Counted from the first letter of the stretch, positions 35,751 through 48,475 are shown. The stretch: DNA of 64,000 nt from Zanthoxylum bungeanum (GCA_019454045.1 SKCR01041595.1:16908-80907); one strand, 5' to 3'. Notes: a model not told the origin generated them from the letters alone. Translations and numbers: made by a program.

Positions 35751-36092
35751 AATGTATATATATTTAAATGTATAAATTTAGTGTTTGAAACATTAAAGAA
35801 AGATTATAACAATTAACAACGATGCTAAATTTTCGTTTACATTTTTTAAAGCAAAAACAAAAACGTGTTTAACATGTGAATTTAATTAGATCTACTTACT
35901 TTAAATTTAATTTTTGAAAAGACGACATTATAAATATTTAAAAGAATTACAAATATTCAGCACCAGAATTTAACAAAATAATCCCACTCGAATTTGCTTT
36001 AAGTTACTATTAAATTCGCAAATATACATTTCACATGCTTGTATATTGGACATACTTGTCTCTAAAAGGCGTGGTTTAATAGTGTATGATTC

Positions 36093-36097
36093 ATAAT
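36093..36097. repeat. Left target-site duplication of D (ATAAT)
   Basis: Matches ATAAT at 42161-42165 exactly. Confidence 0.9.
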
Positions 36098-36618
36098 TGT
36101 TGTCCGATTAGTGTCATTAAACAAGAAATTAACATGCAAACAAACAAATCAAACCAGAAAATTGGATCTAACATGCATAAACCCTAGAAAACCTTAAAAC
36201 TTGAGAATAAGAAAAACATTGATACAAAGTTGAAAAACAGTAGTCCGGATCGAGGTTAATCTATGTCCTTAAGAACTTATCAGCCCCGTCTCGGTGCTCT
36301 ACGGATTTGCGGCTAACGTTCTCCCAGGATAACCCGGATTCCTCTTGTTCAAGGGACACACCTTAACAAGATCTTGAACTTGGAATATGGTGGAATACTC
36401 TCTGACTCAAGAAAGCAATTCAGACTCTTACTTGTATGATGAAATTCGGATTTCATTTGTATGTCTTTAAATGAATATAATGGCTTCCTTTTATAAGTAT
36501 GGAATGGTGCCTCAAGGGCACCATTTGGGTTAGAGTGCAACCCTCCAAAGGGTTGCACCCCTCCTATGCATCCCTTGAGCATAGGACCATGTAACACACA
36601 AATGAAGAATTTACAACA
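36098..36618 (-). repeat. 3' LTR of D (521 bp)
   Basis: Plus-strand ends TGTTGTCCGATTAGTG and TTTACAACA. It lacks a 77-bp stretch near the right end that the other LTR keeps (about 42074-42150). The adjacent plus-strand ATCCCCCAC (36619-36627) is the polypurine tract in complement. Confidence 0.92.
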
Positions 36619-36639
36619 ATCCCCCACAATTTTTCAAAT

Positions 36640-37690
36640 ATTCACGAAGACACTTGAGAGAGTTTCCGTGAACTAAAGCTGCACCGAAATAGGTAGCTTT
36701 CGCCTTGAACCTTTCCTAGTGAATGACAGTCGGATTTACTTGGCAAACCAGTGACCCATAGTCTTGAACTGTTCCGCCGTTGGTGTAAACCAAGACAACT
36801 GCCAACACACAGCTTTACTTCGACCATTTCTCGTTCTACGGTTGTGTTCATTTCGGCCCTGAACAACGGTCCCGGATTCATCAAGTACTTTAGGGTAACC
36901 CGCCTTTAAAAGTTCTCATGGAAGCGACCTCACTTCTTACTTGAAATAGGTGATCTACTATGAAGAGGTAATCTGTCTTTACCCCCATTAGGACTCATCT
37001 CCTAATATAGTGATCATTAAAAGCCTTAGCTTATCCTAACCAATGACAGACAGCACTCGGCGTCATTATCGGAATGGGAAAGAGTACAAAACTCTTCAGT
37101 GCTTGTTTTGAATTGCACAAAGTTTTTGTTGTCCCTTTTGAACCTAGATCTTGGGATCTCCAGTCAGCTAGGTTGGGTTTCCACAGTGACAATTCTTAGA
37201 TTATAGGCTTCAAGCTCATTCCCCTCGATGACTTCTCAACTTGCTCTCGAGGTAAACCTTTAGTTAGTGGATCCGCTAGGTTTCCTTCGACTCAACATAA
37301 TCGATCGATATTATGCCACTTGAGAGCAGTTGACCTATGGTATTATGTCTCCGACGTATGTGTCGAGACTTACCATTATACATTGTATTTTGGGCTCTCC
37401 CAATAGCCGATTGGCTTTCACAATGTATGCTAATCACTGGCACCGGTTTGGCCTAACTAGGAATATCCTCCAGGAAGTTTATAAGTCATTCTGCTTCTTC
37501 CGCTATTTTTTCTAATGCTATGAACTCTGATTCCATAGTAGACCGGGCAACACATGTTTGCCTTGAGGATTTCCATGACACGGCTGTATTACCAAGTGTG
37601 AAAATAAATCCAACCGTAGATTTGGAATCCACTATATCAGATATCCAGTCAGTATCGCTGTATTCCTCTAGAACAGCAGGATATCTATCG
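36640..37690 (-). pseudogene. D: RNase H and post-pol region
   Basis: The minus strand at 37200-37690 contains degraded RNase H blocks ([24 protein letters not shown], [27 protein letters not shown]) with stops. From about 37190 down to 36640 nothing coding is seen. Confidence 0.7.
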
Positions 37691-37699
37691 TAATGTAGC

Positions 37700-38582
37700 C
37701 CATATTTTGAAGTTTCTTTTACCTCAAAACTCTTACTATGGCTTTCCAGTGGTTATGTCCTGGATTGCTTGCATATCTGCTAAGCCTGTTCACAGCTTGA
37801 GCGATATCAGTTCGTGTGCAATTCGTGAGATACATCAGACTTCCGATGATCCTTGAATACTCTAATTGCGATACGCTTAAGCCAATATTATTTGATAGAG
37901 GAAGAGTTAAGTTAGCTACTCTCAAATCTTTCATATCAAATTTGCTGGATAACACTTTATTGGTAGACTGAATCAACTCATGATTATTACCAATTATCAG
38001 CATATCGTCTATATAGAGACATACAATGACATATCATTTTTGAGTTGATTTGGTGTACATATACTTATCACACTCATCGGTTTTAAACCCACTTGACAAC
38101 ATCTCTTTGTCAATTTTCTCATGTCATTGTCTAGGTGCTTGTTTTAATCCGTACAAGGATTTTACAAGTTTGCACACCTTCTGTTCTTATCCAGGAACAT
38201 TAAACCCTTCTGGTTGTTCCATGTAAATCTCTTCATCCAATTCACCACTCAAGAATGACGTCTTTACATCCTTTTGATGTATTTCAAGACCAAATATAGC
38301 TGCTATGGCTATGAGCATTCTTATCGATGTGATACGAATCACTGGTGAAGAGGTGTCAAAGTAAACAATGCATTCTTTTTGTCTATAACCTTTTATGACA
38401 AGCCTTGCCTTGTACTTAACTATTGATCCATCTGTTTTCATCTTCCTTTTGAATATCCATTTGTAGCCCAGTGGCTTACAACCTGGAGGAATATCAACCA
38501 ACTCCCAAGTATGGTTCTGTAGGATTGAATCAATCTCACTGTTAATAGCCTCTTTCCACAGAGGTGCCTCCGGAGAAGACAT
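37700..38582 (-). pseudogene. D: reverse transcriptase (RVT_2)
   Basis: Frame 38187-38582 reads KEAINSEIDSILQNHTWELV, GCKPLGYKWIFKRKMKTDGS and DVKTSFLSGELDEEIYMEQP, the first half of copia RT. Near 37985-38035 the catalytic motif is [12 protein letters not shown]. Frame 37719-38003 continues with [18 protein letters not shown] and [20 protein letters not shown]. Frame breaks lie at about 38040-38185. Confidence 0.9.
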
Positions 38583-38599
38583 TGCTTCTTTATAGCTTT

Positions 38600-39299
38600 G
38601 AGGCTCATTTTCTAACTAGCCTCATATGGTGTCTTGTCCAATCTCATGTGAGGAAGCTTGTTCAGAACGTAGTTCGCAAAAAACAGGGCTTTCCCCCACA
38701 AGTTCTGAGGTAAACCAGAAGTAGTCAACATGGCATTCATCATTTCCTCCAATGTTCGGTTTTTGCACTCAACAATCCCGTTTGTTGAGAAGAATAAAGA
38801 GTAGAGGTTTCGTGAATAATTCCGTGCACAGAACAATATTCACTGAATGATGAAACATATTCACCACCTTTATCACTCCTGATTCTTTTGATTTCCTTGC
38901 CAAGTTGATTTGCAACTTCGTTCTCGGTGTATAAAGATCTCAATTGCTTCAGCTTTGCTCCTCAGCAAATACACTTAACAGAATCTTGTGCTTTCATCGA
39001 TAAAAGTGACAAAATACTTTTTACCGCCTCTTGTTTGCACAATATTCATGTCACACACGTCAGTGTGTACAAGTTCCAAGGGTTCAGAACTTCGTTCTAT
39101 GATGTTCTATGTATTTTTGCTTCAACACATGCCTCACAGTTATGTTGGCTATCAATGCAAATTTAGGTATAAGGTCCATGTTAATTAATGTACGCATTGT
39201 ATCATAATTAACATGTCCTAACCTCCCATGCCATACATTTTGTGACTCAATAATATAAGCAAAAGTTTCAGCTTTATTAATAGCACAATTGACAGTCAT
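38600..39299 (-). pseudogene. D: pre-integrase zinc domain and integrase
   Basis: Frame 39084-39299 reads VWHGRLGHVNYDTMRTLIN with the HHCC zinc region. The core (about 38740-39080) shows TRGGKKYFVTFIDESTRF and KRIRSDKGGEYVSSF. Frame 38612-38836 gives NGIVECKNRTLEEMMNAML, where Glu and Asn-Arg-Thr are typical. Several shifts and stops occur. Confidence 0.88.
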
Positions 39300-39529
39300 T
39301 GAAAAGGCCCTCAGCGAGGTATCCTTTTACTACATAGACATCATTTTTGGTCAATATAATCTTGTCAGAAACAAATACAAACCCGAGACCGAGTTCTTCC
39401 GAATATCTAGAACATGCAAACATTCTTATATGTAAGCTCCGTTCCAGATATCATTTTCAGAACCAGTGTGTCTTGTCTAACCATTCTAGAGGTAGATGAG
39501 TTTCCCATTGTCAGATGATCGCCGCCATC

Positions 39530-39625
39530 GACCTTCTGATACGAGGAAAGCATTTTGCTATCTGCACAGATATGACGAGTAGCCCCAGTGTCTACCCATC
39601 ATTCTCTCGAATTCCCAACCAAGTT
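39530..39625 (-). pseudogene. D: protease active-site region
   Basis: The minus strand reads WVDTGATRHICADSKML, the copia aspartic protease motif with intact D-T-G-A. A TGA stop lies just before the Trp. Confidence 0.8.
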
Positions 39626-39672
39626 GGCTTCAGTTACCACATGTGAGAGGTTCATTTCTGAAATCTCATCAG

Positions 39673-40482
39673 TTAACTGCTCATCTTCAGCGACATAGGC
39701 TCATTTTTCTTGCCCTTGTCCTGAGACTTCTTGTTTCTGCAGTCCTTTGTCATATGACCGCTCTTTTCACAGTTGTAGCACTTCCCCTTGAACTTCTTGT
39801 TCGCATGGGAAGAATCATCTCCATTGTTTCTCTTCTTGCTACCTTTTACACCCTCAATGATGTTGGCCTTAGACTCCATAGTCTTGTAACTGGCCTCCTC
39901 GGACATCATGTTGTCTTGTTCAATTCTCAATCGAACTCCAAGGTCTTCAAGGCTCATCTGCTTCTTTTTGTGTTTCAGATAGCTCCTGAAGTCCTTCCAT
40001 GATGGAGACAACTTTTCAATTATGGTGGCAACTTGAAACGTCTCACAGAGTTTCATTCCTTCATCCAGTATTTCATGAATGATCAACTGCAGTTCACCCA
40101 ACTGAGACATCATTCTACCCACGATAAATTTCTTTTGTCCGGCATCCTCGGTTTTGTATTTCTTCTTGAGAGATTCCCAGAGAATCTTCGCAGAAGACAT
40201 GCCTTAGTACACAATGTACATGGTATTGTCAAGACCACCCATAAGGTAGTTCTTGCATAGGAAGTCGCCAGAAGACCATGTCTCTTCTCGCAGTTCCTTG
40301 GTTGCCTCTAATTCACCCTCCACAGGACCCGGAGGATCTTTGAGGTACTTAGCCAACTGCAGAGTTGTCAGGTAGAACAACATTTTGCTCTGCCACTGTT
40401 TGAAGTTTGCTCCACCAAACTTCTCCGGATTTTCTCCATGAGAGATCGGTACTATGATGTTTCCGCTTGGAAAAATCAACAT
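39673..40482 (-). pseudogene. D: gag with zinc knuckle
   Basis: Frames 40204-40482 (92 aa) and 39673-40200 (175 aa) are one gag interrupted by a single TAA stop (40201-40203). Motifs: [52 protein letters not shown] and an intact CX2CX4HX4C knuckle [14 protein letters not shown]. One codon therefore separates this from a complete gag; it is nonetheless a broken copy. Confidence 0.9.
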
Positions 40483-41059
40483 GGGTCAATAGGTCTACAA
40501 AAGAAAAATTGCACAACGATCAACAAATGATCTTGTTCAAAGTGATATACTAAGTTACCACTTGTTGTTCTATTGGACGGTGGTTCCAATAAACACAAGT
40601 CCTTAAATTTCAACTAAAGATTCTCTAGAAAAATGAATAAACGAATATTCCCAGAGGACGAGGGGGTCCAGAGTAACCACTTAAATCCCTGACCACTTTA
40701 GGCTCTTATCGCCTTTTTGACAGAATATTCTTTAAACATTTTTTCAATGAGATATTTTAGCAATTCAAACTCAGTATTACACTTATTCAATAGCACAAAC
40801 TGTATACGATATGTGTAGATATATGTGTAAATGTCAATCAAGATTGGATGGAATTACTTGTGTAAAATTACACTTTAAATTCTCAACCAAGTATGCAACA
40901 CACAATAAATTTTCAACTTTATCACTAAGTGTATGCTTGTGATAATTGAACAACCTAATAATAACTTAAATCTATACTACCAAGATTATAGTGATTCAGT
41001 ATATGATTAACTAAGTTAATATTAATATAAGTCTTTGCAGTTTATAACAATTCCATGAC

Positions 41060-41470
41060 TATTTCGTTAGTGTCGCGTTCGTATCTACGTTCGAACGAGA
41101 CTGTCCAGTGTGTGTACGTTCGTGTTGCGTTTGATAACGCGTTCGAACGAAGTGTTCCAGAGAGTTCACGTTCGTGTAGCGTTTGATAACGCGTTCGAAC
41201 GGAATGTTTTTAGAGAGTTCACGTTCGTATAGCGTTCGAGAACGCGTTCGAACGGAATGATTCCAGAGAGTTTACGTTCGAGTTGCGTTTAGGACGCGTT
41301 TGAACGAACTAAGTCAGAAGGTCTGCGTTCGATTCGCGTTTGAAGACGCGTTCGAACGTTCTTAGGCAGAAGGCTTGCGTTCGAGTTGCGTTTGAAGACG
41401 CGTTCGAACGTTCTTACGAATTTTCAGATTTTTGCCTTCGCGTGCGTCGGGCGTTCGAATGCCCTACGGG
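41060..41470. repeat. 52-bp CpG-rich minisatellite in the D leader
   Basis: Seven or so units spaced 51-53 bp each contain the palindrome CGTTCGAACG (for example at 41140, 41192, 41245, 41349, 41401), with intervening GTTCGTGTTGCGTTTGATAA-like sequence. It lies between the 5' LTR and gag of D and contrasts with the AT-rich surroundings. Confidence 0.9.
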
Positions 41471-41562
41471 TTTTTCATGCAAGTCTGTATTTTTTCCATA
41501 AATTTTCTTAACTAGGCATGCGATTTACTATTTAACAACACTAGTTGATAAGTTCTTAAGAT

Positions 41563-42160
41563 TGTTGTCCGATTAGTGTCATTAAACAAGAAATTAACAA
41601 ATTGCAAACAAACAAATCAAACCAGAAAATTGGATCTCACATGCATAAACCCTAGAAAACCTTAAAACTTGAGAATAAGAAAAACCTTGATACAAAGTTG
41701 AAAAACAGTAGTCCGGATCGAGATTAATCTCTGTCCTTAAGAACTTATCAGCCCCGTCTCGGTGCTCTACGGATTTGCGGCTAACGTTCTCCCAGGATAA
41801 CCCGGATTCCTCTTGTTCAAGGGGCACACCTTAACAAGATCTTGAACTTGGAATATGGTGGAATACTCTTTGACTCAAGAAAGCAATTCAGACTCTCACT
41901 TGTAGGATGAAATTCGGATTTCATTTATATGTCTTTAAAGGAACATAATGACTTCCTTTTATAAGCATGGAAGGGTGCCTCAAGGGCACCCTTTGGGTTA
42001 GAGTGCAACCATCCAAAGGGTTGCACCCCTCCTATGCATCCCTTGAGCATAAGACCATGTAACACACAAATGGAGGACATGTCTCTAAGGGGTACCATCC
42101 AAAGGACATGTCCCTCCTCCATCCACACAAAATATTTGAATATTTGAAGAATTTACAACA
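41563..42160 (-). repeat. 5' LTR of D (598 bp)
   Basis: Same ends as the left LTR and followed by ATAAT. The sequence just inside it (minus strand ATCTTAAGAACTTATC) does not match the initiator-Met primer site seen in C, so the primer of D is unclear. Confidence 0.92.
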
Positions 42161-42165
42161 ATAAT

Positions 42166-43462
42166 CTCATCTCGAGCTCCTGTGTTTGAATCCAGAGAGT
42201 GTGTTTCTTGTAAGAGTATGTGCCAACTGGAGATTTTACATGCTCCGCTTAAGCCCAAAATGTGTGATTTGGCAATGGGATTTCCAACCATTTCAAAAAA
42301 AAATAATATTGGACATACTTCAAAGCAACCTTCTGAATTATTTATCTTTGGAAAATTATCTATTTTGGGCTATCCAAAATTTTTTCAATCAAATTGGATA
42401 TCCAAATTTTTTTCCTCTAAAAATGAGCTAACACAATTCTATTAGACAAAAATACCCTCATCTCCTTCTTCTCTAAAACTTTAAAAATAAATAAATAAAT
42501 AAAAATTTGAATCACGACTTGCTGCCATCTTGTAGCCACAGATTGCTAACATTCATGGCAGAAACACTTCTATTTTTTTTTTTAAATAATTTTTTATTAG
42601 ATTGTAATTTCTTGATTCAATCTTGAATTATTATTAGTATTTAATAAAATGTCTTTTTATGAAATTCAAACGTCAAGTATCACTAATTCATATTTAGATG
42701 TCTCAAGCCCACCCATTACAGCAAAATATCATCAAATTGCAACAAATATTTCAGTGATGGGTGTCACAAGATATCTCAAGTTGTGTCGCGATGTGTCTCA
42801 AATCTATCGCAAGGTGTCTCAATGTGCGGCCATAAAATTGGCAGCAAGCTCACTATCATGAAATTGCATAAGCATCAAGCCTGCTGCCATGGAGATTTTA
42901 GAGAGCGAGATTTAAGGATTTTTTTTTTTTTTCCAAAATTTTGAAACATCTCATTTTTTGGAAGAAAAAATTTAGTTAGGTTCTGACCCTATGCAAAATT
43001 AATTTTGAATCTGCTGACATTTTTTTATTCTTCATTATTATATTATGAAAATTCACGATTAGCCTAGTTCTGACCCTATACAGAATTAATCACAATTAAT
43101 CAAGACAAATTCTAATTAATGTGCCTATGGATGTCAACAAACAACCATTTTTTTTTTCCAAAATTTTGAATCTCGTTTGGAAGAAAAAATTTAGATGCCT
43201 CAAAATTCCAAAATTTTTTAATCCATTTAACCTTTCATACTCCTTAAAACAACAGGCTAAACAACAAATTTAGAATTACATTTCATGTATCGCCTCACTT
43301 CTCCCTCTCTTTCCCTCATTATTCTCCTCTGTTTTGCTTTACCATGGTAGATCGTTCGCGTTACATGTTTACTCCCCTCTAAAGGGTTCATTAGTTCCAT
43401 CGAATAGAAATTTAAATCAAATAAAAGTGTAATTGTTCTCATTAGTATGCAAGAAAGACGAC
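42166..43462. other. Spacer downstream of TFIIF beta
   Basis: AT-rich with poly-T and AAAT-rich runs; no gene seen. The 3' UTR of TFIIF beta must lie in its right part (below 43463), but no clear polyadenylation signal was identified. Confidence 0.5.
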
Positions 43463-46281
43463 TTAATCAGCACCTCCATCCTCCATAGATTTCTTGTATT
43501 CTGGCTTTAGCTCGTAAGTTCCTTGGTTGGTTCCTCTCTTGTTGTACACGCAGAGCTCGCTCAGTATCTCTTTCAAAAATTGCTGCAGCGAAGTTCATCA
43601 TTGATATAGGTAGAGAAAAATTGTAAATTGAAATGAAAGAGTGGGATAAGAAAAATGAAGGAAAGTACCGCAGGTTGATCAGTCTCTTGGACTAGCTGCT
43701 TCAAAGCCCAGTTTGGTTGCCTTTCAAATAGCTTGAACATTATATCCTCCAATTCTCCACGATCCCGTCTAGTTCTTTTTACTTCTGTCTGTTTAACTGG
43801 TTGTGCTTTCTTCTTATCCTTATTACAAAAATTGACAATGATTCGAGGTTTTCTTCAAGAAAGGGCCAATACCAATCTTTGATGTGCACACAAGTACTAG
43901 ATGAATATACCAAGAATATTTTATTTTTTCTGGTAGAATACATTGCATGGTTCTAACAAACAATACATCACATTATAAACAATATGAATATCGTCAATAA
44001 ACAAAATGTAAAGTTTTCCCAGAACTTGAACCTGACTCACTGACTGGCTCATTATATCAACATGTAAGCCCTTAAACATGCATAACTCCATAACAGAAAC
44101 ATGAGTTTCCGTTTCAGAATGCATAAAGTGTGTAAAAAATGTTGGCATGAAAGGAAAATCTCAGGCTATAAGAAATTCAAGTCTAGAATGCAAGGTCAGC
44201 CAAATAAAATCAATACCTTGGAGTTTGATGAAATTAAGCCAATCATCCCAGGCATGGGCCTCATATGCACTCCGTGGTCATTATCAATCACCTGTTAAAC
44301 ACATTAAAGCAGGATGAAAATTGTTCCATTATAATAATGAAGAATAAAAAAATGTCACAACCAAAGCAAATGGCACATGAATGAACTACCTGTATTTGTC
44401 TATTCTTGATCATGGATTTATTTGTCCTTTCACGACACAACCTGCCATATTCCTCAATGTTTTTTTCATGGGGCTTCATGTCAAATTTATGTTCCACCTT
44501 CCCTTCCGTTGCAACTTTACCTATATAAATGCAAGATATAATTTGTATCTTAAAAGAAACTAAATCCAATTCAGAAGTCACACATATAGTACTTATCTAA
44601 TATCACAATAACTTCTTACCTAAATAATGGTGTGAGTGATATTTTTAAGTCAAACATGTCAAGGCGATATTTAACATGCCAGCTCAAAGGACCTTAAACA
44701 GTGTTGTTAAAGGCAAAAAGCACACTAAAACGCAAAGGGTCCTGGAGATGAGAGACACAAATTGGAGATGAAAGATGTGAAGTTCACTTCAAAAGGAGAA
44801 ATGAGAAATGAAAGAAGGGAGAGACTTGATAAAGAAGGGAAATGTAGATTGGGTTGGGGTAGCCACAGTAAGCCTGCAGATAACCCAATCAACAACCAAA
44901 TTAATGTAGCAAAAGATGGAAACTTTCAATGAATGAAACATCGTTGACCATAATAATGTAGCTGAAATTTTGACAGTATATTTATTTATCATTGTCATCT
45001 ACTCATGCCTTAGCCTTCCGCTGCCTCAGCATATTCTGGTTTCAACACTGCTACCTTTTTAGAGTTCTTGTTTCAATTCAATAAAGTTTGTTAAATGCAA
45101 TTGTTTTTCTTGCACTTATACAGTAATTTACCTGCACAGTTTCCAATTGCCGACAAAGCATCTCACTGATGCAATCCGAACTTTTTAAAATTTATTCATA
45201 GCCATAAGAATTAAGTGGGATCATTCATAGAATGTTGGAATCGGCCATAAATTCTCACTCAAAACTTCATTGTTATCACTAATGATTGATTGAAATCCAA
45301 CCTTTTTATTCTTTCTGGTTAGTATAAAGTATACAACTTAAAAAGATGACCTTTCAAATTATTAACCAAACCAATCAAGTAAACAACCATGAAAAGTATT
45401 CAAGTTTTTTTGGACACTAAATTGAAGCCAGAGGTGAGTCAATGACTCCTAGCCATGTTCATGGAGAGCTGAAAAAGCTGTACTCAATTCTTCGCCCTCC
45501 GAAACACCATGTAAAAGCGAGACCCGTAATGAACTAGCCACTAAGTCAAAAGAACCACTAATTATAAATCACTAAGCAAGATAAAAAACCACAATCTTAC
45601 CATGATTTGACTCAGAGAAAACACACATCGGAACAAAGTCTTTGAACATATTCAATGAATAACTTTTCGGCGTGTTCAGACTTTCAGTGTTAGCCATCTC
45701 CATAGTAAACTGAAACACATCAAAGCAGAAGAATTGGTTAACAAAGAAAATTATCCAAATTATAAACAGCTTCCAAATCTTTAAACTAAATCCGGGACAA
45801 AAGGAAACCATCATTAACAGCAGTGCGAACTAAATCAAACTAAATCCTAATATAAAGGGTGACATTATTCTAAATTTCAAACTAATTTGATAAATTGAAG
45901 TAAATTACATTAGAATCACATATATCATTCACTCAAATGATATTCCTTCAACTTTATACGGATCACTATTAGCTCTCAGATATTTATGAATACGATAGGG
46001 TTTTGAAAATTTAACTAGTAGATCAAGCAATAAAGAAAAATTAAAAAGAAAAAAGAAAAATAAAAATATGGATGAAATTAAAGAACCTGCATATTATCCG
46101 ATTGAAGGGGATCTAGAGATAGAATGACTTTGGCCACAGGCTGAGAATCTTGAGAAGAAGCTTGACTTTGCCATGACTTAGCCACCACTGATGGACACTT
46201 CATTAACCAAACCGATCTATCAATTTTTCCTGTGTCCAAATTGCCCTTGCCAGTTTCGTGGTTACCTTCATCTTCCTCCAT
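43463..46281 (-). CDS. GTF2F2: Transcription initiation factor IIF subunit beta (TFIIF beta / RAP30)
   Basis: General RNA polymerase II factor that pairs with TFIIF alpha and brings polymerase to the promoter in the nucleus. Six exons join in frame to 259 residues, the family's usual size: 46087-46281, 45601-45709, 44390-44520, 44217-44291, 43669-43818 and 43463-43582. All introns are GT-AG. The N-terminal dimerisation part reads DRSVWLMKCPSVVAKSWQ (about residues 22-39), VILSLDPL and NMFKDFVPMCVFSE. The conserved joint reads KPHEKNIEEYGRLCRERTNK. The C-terminal winged helix (about 183-250) has MFKLFERQPNWALKQLV and QFLKEILSELCVYNKRG, ending in YELKPEYK. The start ATG has A at -3 and G at +4. 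No stop or shift is present. This is the only intact host gene outside mobile elements. The function is a family assignment; the exon structure is read directly. Confidence 0.96.
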
Positions 46282-46390
46282 ATTTTTTTTTTTTTTTTTT
46301 TATTTTTTTTGGAGTGGCTTTCTGGATATGTGTTGGTGTCTGAAGACTCAAATACAAAAGAGCCTTGACCAAACCCGGGCGAACAGAGAA

Positions 46391-46399
46391 CTTTTTATA
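46391..46399 (-). promoter_or_regulatory. Probable TATA box of TFIIF beta
   Basis: TATAAAAAG on the minus strand about 110 bp upstream of the ATG. An A-rich tract (plus-strand T run, 46283-46312) lies between it and the start codon in the presumed 5' UTR. Confidence 0.55.
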
Positions 46400-47610
46400 A
46401 TGGACCGCGAGCGAGGGGAGCCTCGAAATCACGCTTATTTATTATATACGTGTCAAATAGTGATTGCTTCGTTGATACTAACAAATCAGACGACAGCAGA
46501 GACTCGACTAAACCTGTCCGTAGACTAAATCTATAGGCCCCGGACACGTTTTAAAATTTTAGAGAAGTATTAAAAAATAAAATTCATTCCATCTTAATTT
46601 ATTACTTTTAAGGACAAGCTCGCCCTAAACATTAGAAGACTTAAGGCGAAGTAAAATTATGGGACTCGAAATTTTTTAACAACTTTATTTGATTTTAATT
46701 AAAAGATAGATAAATTTCTAGGAAAGACTGCTTTATTTTATTTTAATAAAGACATTTTAATTAAAATTCAAAACTTTTTTCTAGTTCATGTTGTCTTACT
46801 TTTGATTTCACGTTCTGTTACAGACCTGCCGTGCTACTGCACAATCATCATAAACAAGCAATTTAAGTGTTTTCTTTGGAACCTTTAGTGAGGCTTGTGA
46901 TTGGGCTCATGGGTTGGGTTTACTCTTTGTCTAAGCAAAATAGATTAACGTTGGGTTAGGTAAGATTTTTTATTTTGTAAGATATTAAACTTATATAAAT
47001 TTGAGGCTATATTTTTACTTGATTGGATAATAGGCATAGCGGCCTTGTTTGCCTTAGCCCAGGGCCGAGCCTGAAGTAAGACTGTAAAAGAACAAATCTG
47101 TTCATGAACAGTTCGAGTTCAAGTTCGGCTCATATTTTGTTTGGTTCGATATTGATTCATTTAAATGAGTTACTCAAATTTGAAAATAATAGTTCGATTA
47201 TTAAATAAAATCGACTAGTAAAAGCTCGACTTGACTCAATTTTAACTCCTAGATACTGTTTGAAATAAACTCGATTTGGATCGTATAGACACAACTCGAC
47301 TCGATATCATATATAGAGAGAGGGGACACAAATATTTGAATTTTATAGGAAAATTATTAAAAATTTGATGAAATAAATAATAATAATTGAATTTTTTAAA
47401 ATTAATCAAGCTCGAGCCGAATCATTTAATAATTGAATTCGAATCGAGATTGGTTTCAATATTTTCTTGACGGGTCGAGTTTGAACAACATATATAAAGC
47501 TCAATTCCAGCTCATGTAAATGCATATTGAAATGAGTTGAATCGGGCACTATTCGGCTCGACAAGATTACACCTCTAATCTAAAATTTAATTCAAAGTTT
47601 ACTTTCATCA
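46400..47610. other. Intergenic region upstream of TFIIF beta
   Basis: No gene seen. The part next to the gene is less AT-rich (GACCGCGAGCGAGGGGAGCC near 46405). From about 47081 the sequence changes to repeated TCGA-containing words described in the next entry. Confidence 0.5.
47081..47577. mobile_element. Possible small hAT-like non-autonomous element
   Basis: Rich in GTTCGAGTTC, GGCTCG and CTCGAGCC words, with ends GACTGTAAAAGAAC and (complement) TAGAGGTGTAATC, resembling plant hAT-type short elements. No 8-bp target-site duplication could be matched, so this is tentative. Confidence 0.3.
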
Positions 47611-47615
47611 TATTT
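47611..47615. repeat. Left target-site duplication of G (TATTT)
   Basis: Identical to 52401-52405. Confidence 0.85.
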
Positions 47616-48475
47616 TGTTGACGACTGATTTTCGTTCCAATGTTAATTCGGGAAAACCACTTATCGAACAATCTTCCCTCAACTATGAATTCGTTTGGTT
47701 TGGGGACCAAATACAAACTTGACAAAAGACCGAATACACAAATAAACACAGGATTTAACGTGGTTCGGCGGAATGGATCCGACCTACGTCCGTGGGCACA
47801 AGGGAAAAGGAAACTTTTATAATGTGGTCATGTACGACCGACCTGTCTATCTCTCGAGCTCGGCTGACCGACCTCTTACAAACTCACTCTTACACTTGAC
47901 CTTTTAGCTCTCTATTATAAGTTATGCGTGAATGAATTTTGCTAACCCTTTACAATGAATTCTCAACCCATTTATATACTATGGCAAATTCTACTATTAC
48001 ACTATCCTCGTGACGTCAGCCACATGAATTTACCATCAATGTGATGGCTCTCTTCCCCAACTGCTCTGTCGAAAGTAACACTGCCACTTGACATCTCTTT
48101 AAACCAAGCTATTATGCCATCTGCCACATGCTACCTCCAACTTGCAACCTGTCATGTCAAACCTCTTTTAGAGATGCAAGTTTCCATATAGGTCTTATGT
48201 CATTTGATCATGATCATACTATTATTACCACTTCGGCCCGCCCTACCGAGTCGAGAGACAGAAGCAACAGCTGTCCTGGCCTACTGAGCCACCAAGTCGG
48301 GTCGGCAGTCATGGACCACCTCGGGTCGGCCATGAAACACAAACAAGTCTGGTCTGTTTGTTGGGCTAGACGCCTCTGCTACCTGGGTCTGCGTCATTTA
48401 TCTAGGAAGTGAAAACTCATTTATACCCTTCCTCGAGGTTTTGACTTTTTGGGGACTGAAAACCACCATCAACAT
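47616..48475 (-). repeat. 3' LTR of G (860 bp)
   Basis: Closely similar to 51539-52400 over its whole length, and in inverted orientation to 63612-64000. Confidence 0.93.

Larger units (their letters stand above)
33686..36097. other. AT-rich spacer between H and copia D
   Basis: No gene can be supported. At 33690-33870 the minus strand has a short open stretch (SLSVEEYKSECFEVAFQSFG) that I do not recognise. At 34310-34640 several TCACATATnGTGACA-like palindromic words recur. At 34960-35280 the phrase GATTAGGAAAT recurs several times. A short TA microsatellite and a possible LINE tail are listed separately. Confidence 0.5.
36098..42160 (-). mobile_element. Complete but decayed copia element D
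   Basis: A 6.06 kb minus-strand element with two LTRs (36098-36618 and 41563-42160) flanked by ATAAT at 36093-36097 and 42161-42165. It keeps the full copia order gag, protease, integrase, reverse transcriptase, RNase H, each with scattered stops. Its coding sequence is much better preserved than that of A, B or H, and its LTRs are short. It lies about 1.3 kb downstream of the TFIIF beta gene. Confidence 0.92.

Noticed and set aside
41545..41562. Met-type primer-binding site for copia D
   Set aside because: The sequence next to the LTR (ATCTTAAGAACTTATC on the minus strand) does not resemble TGGTATCAGAGC; the primer is left unassigned.
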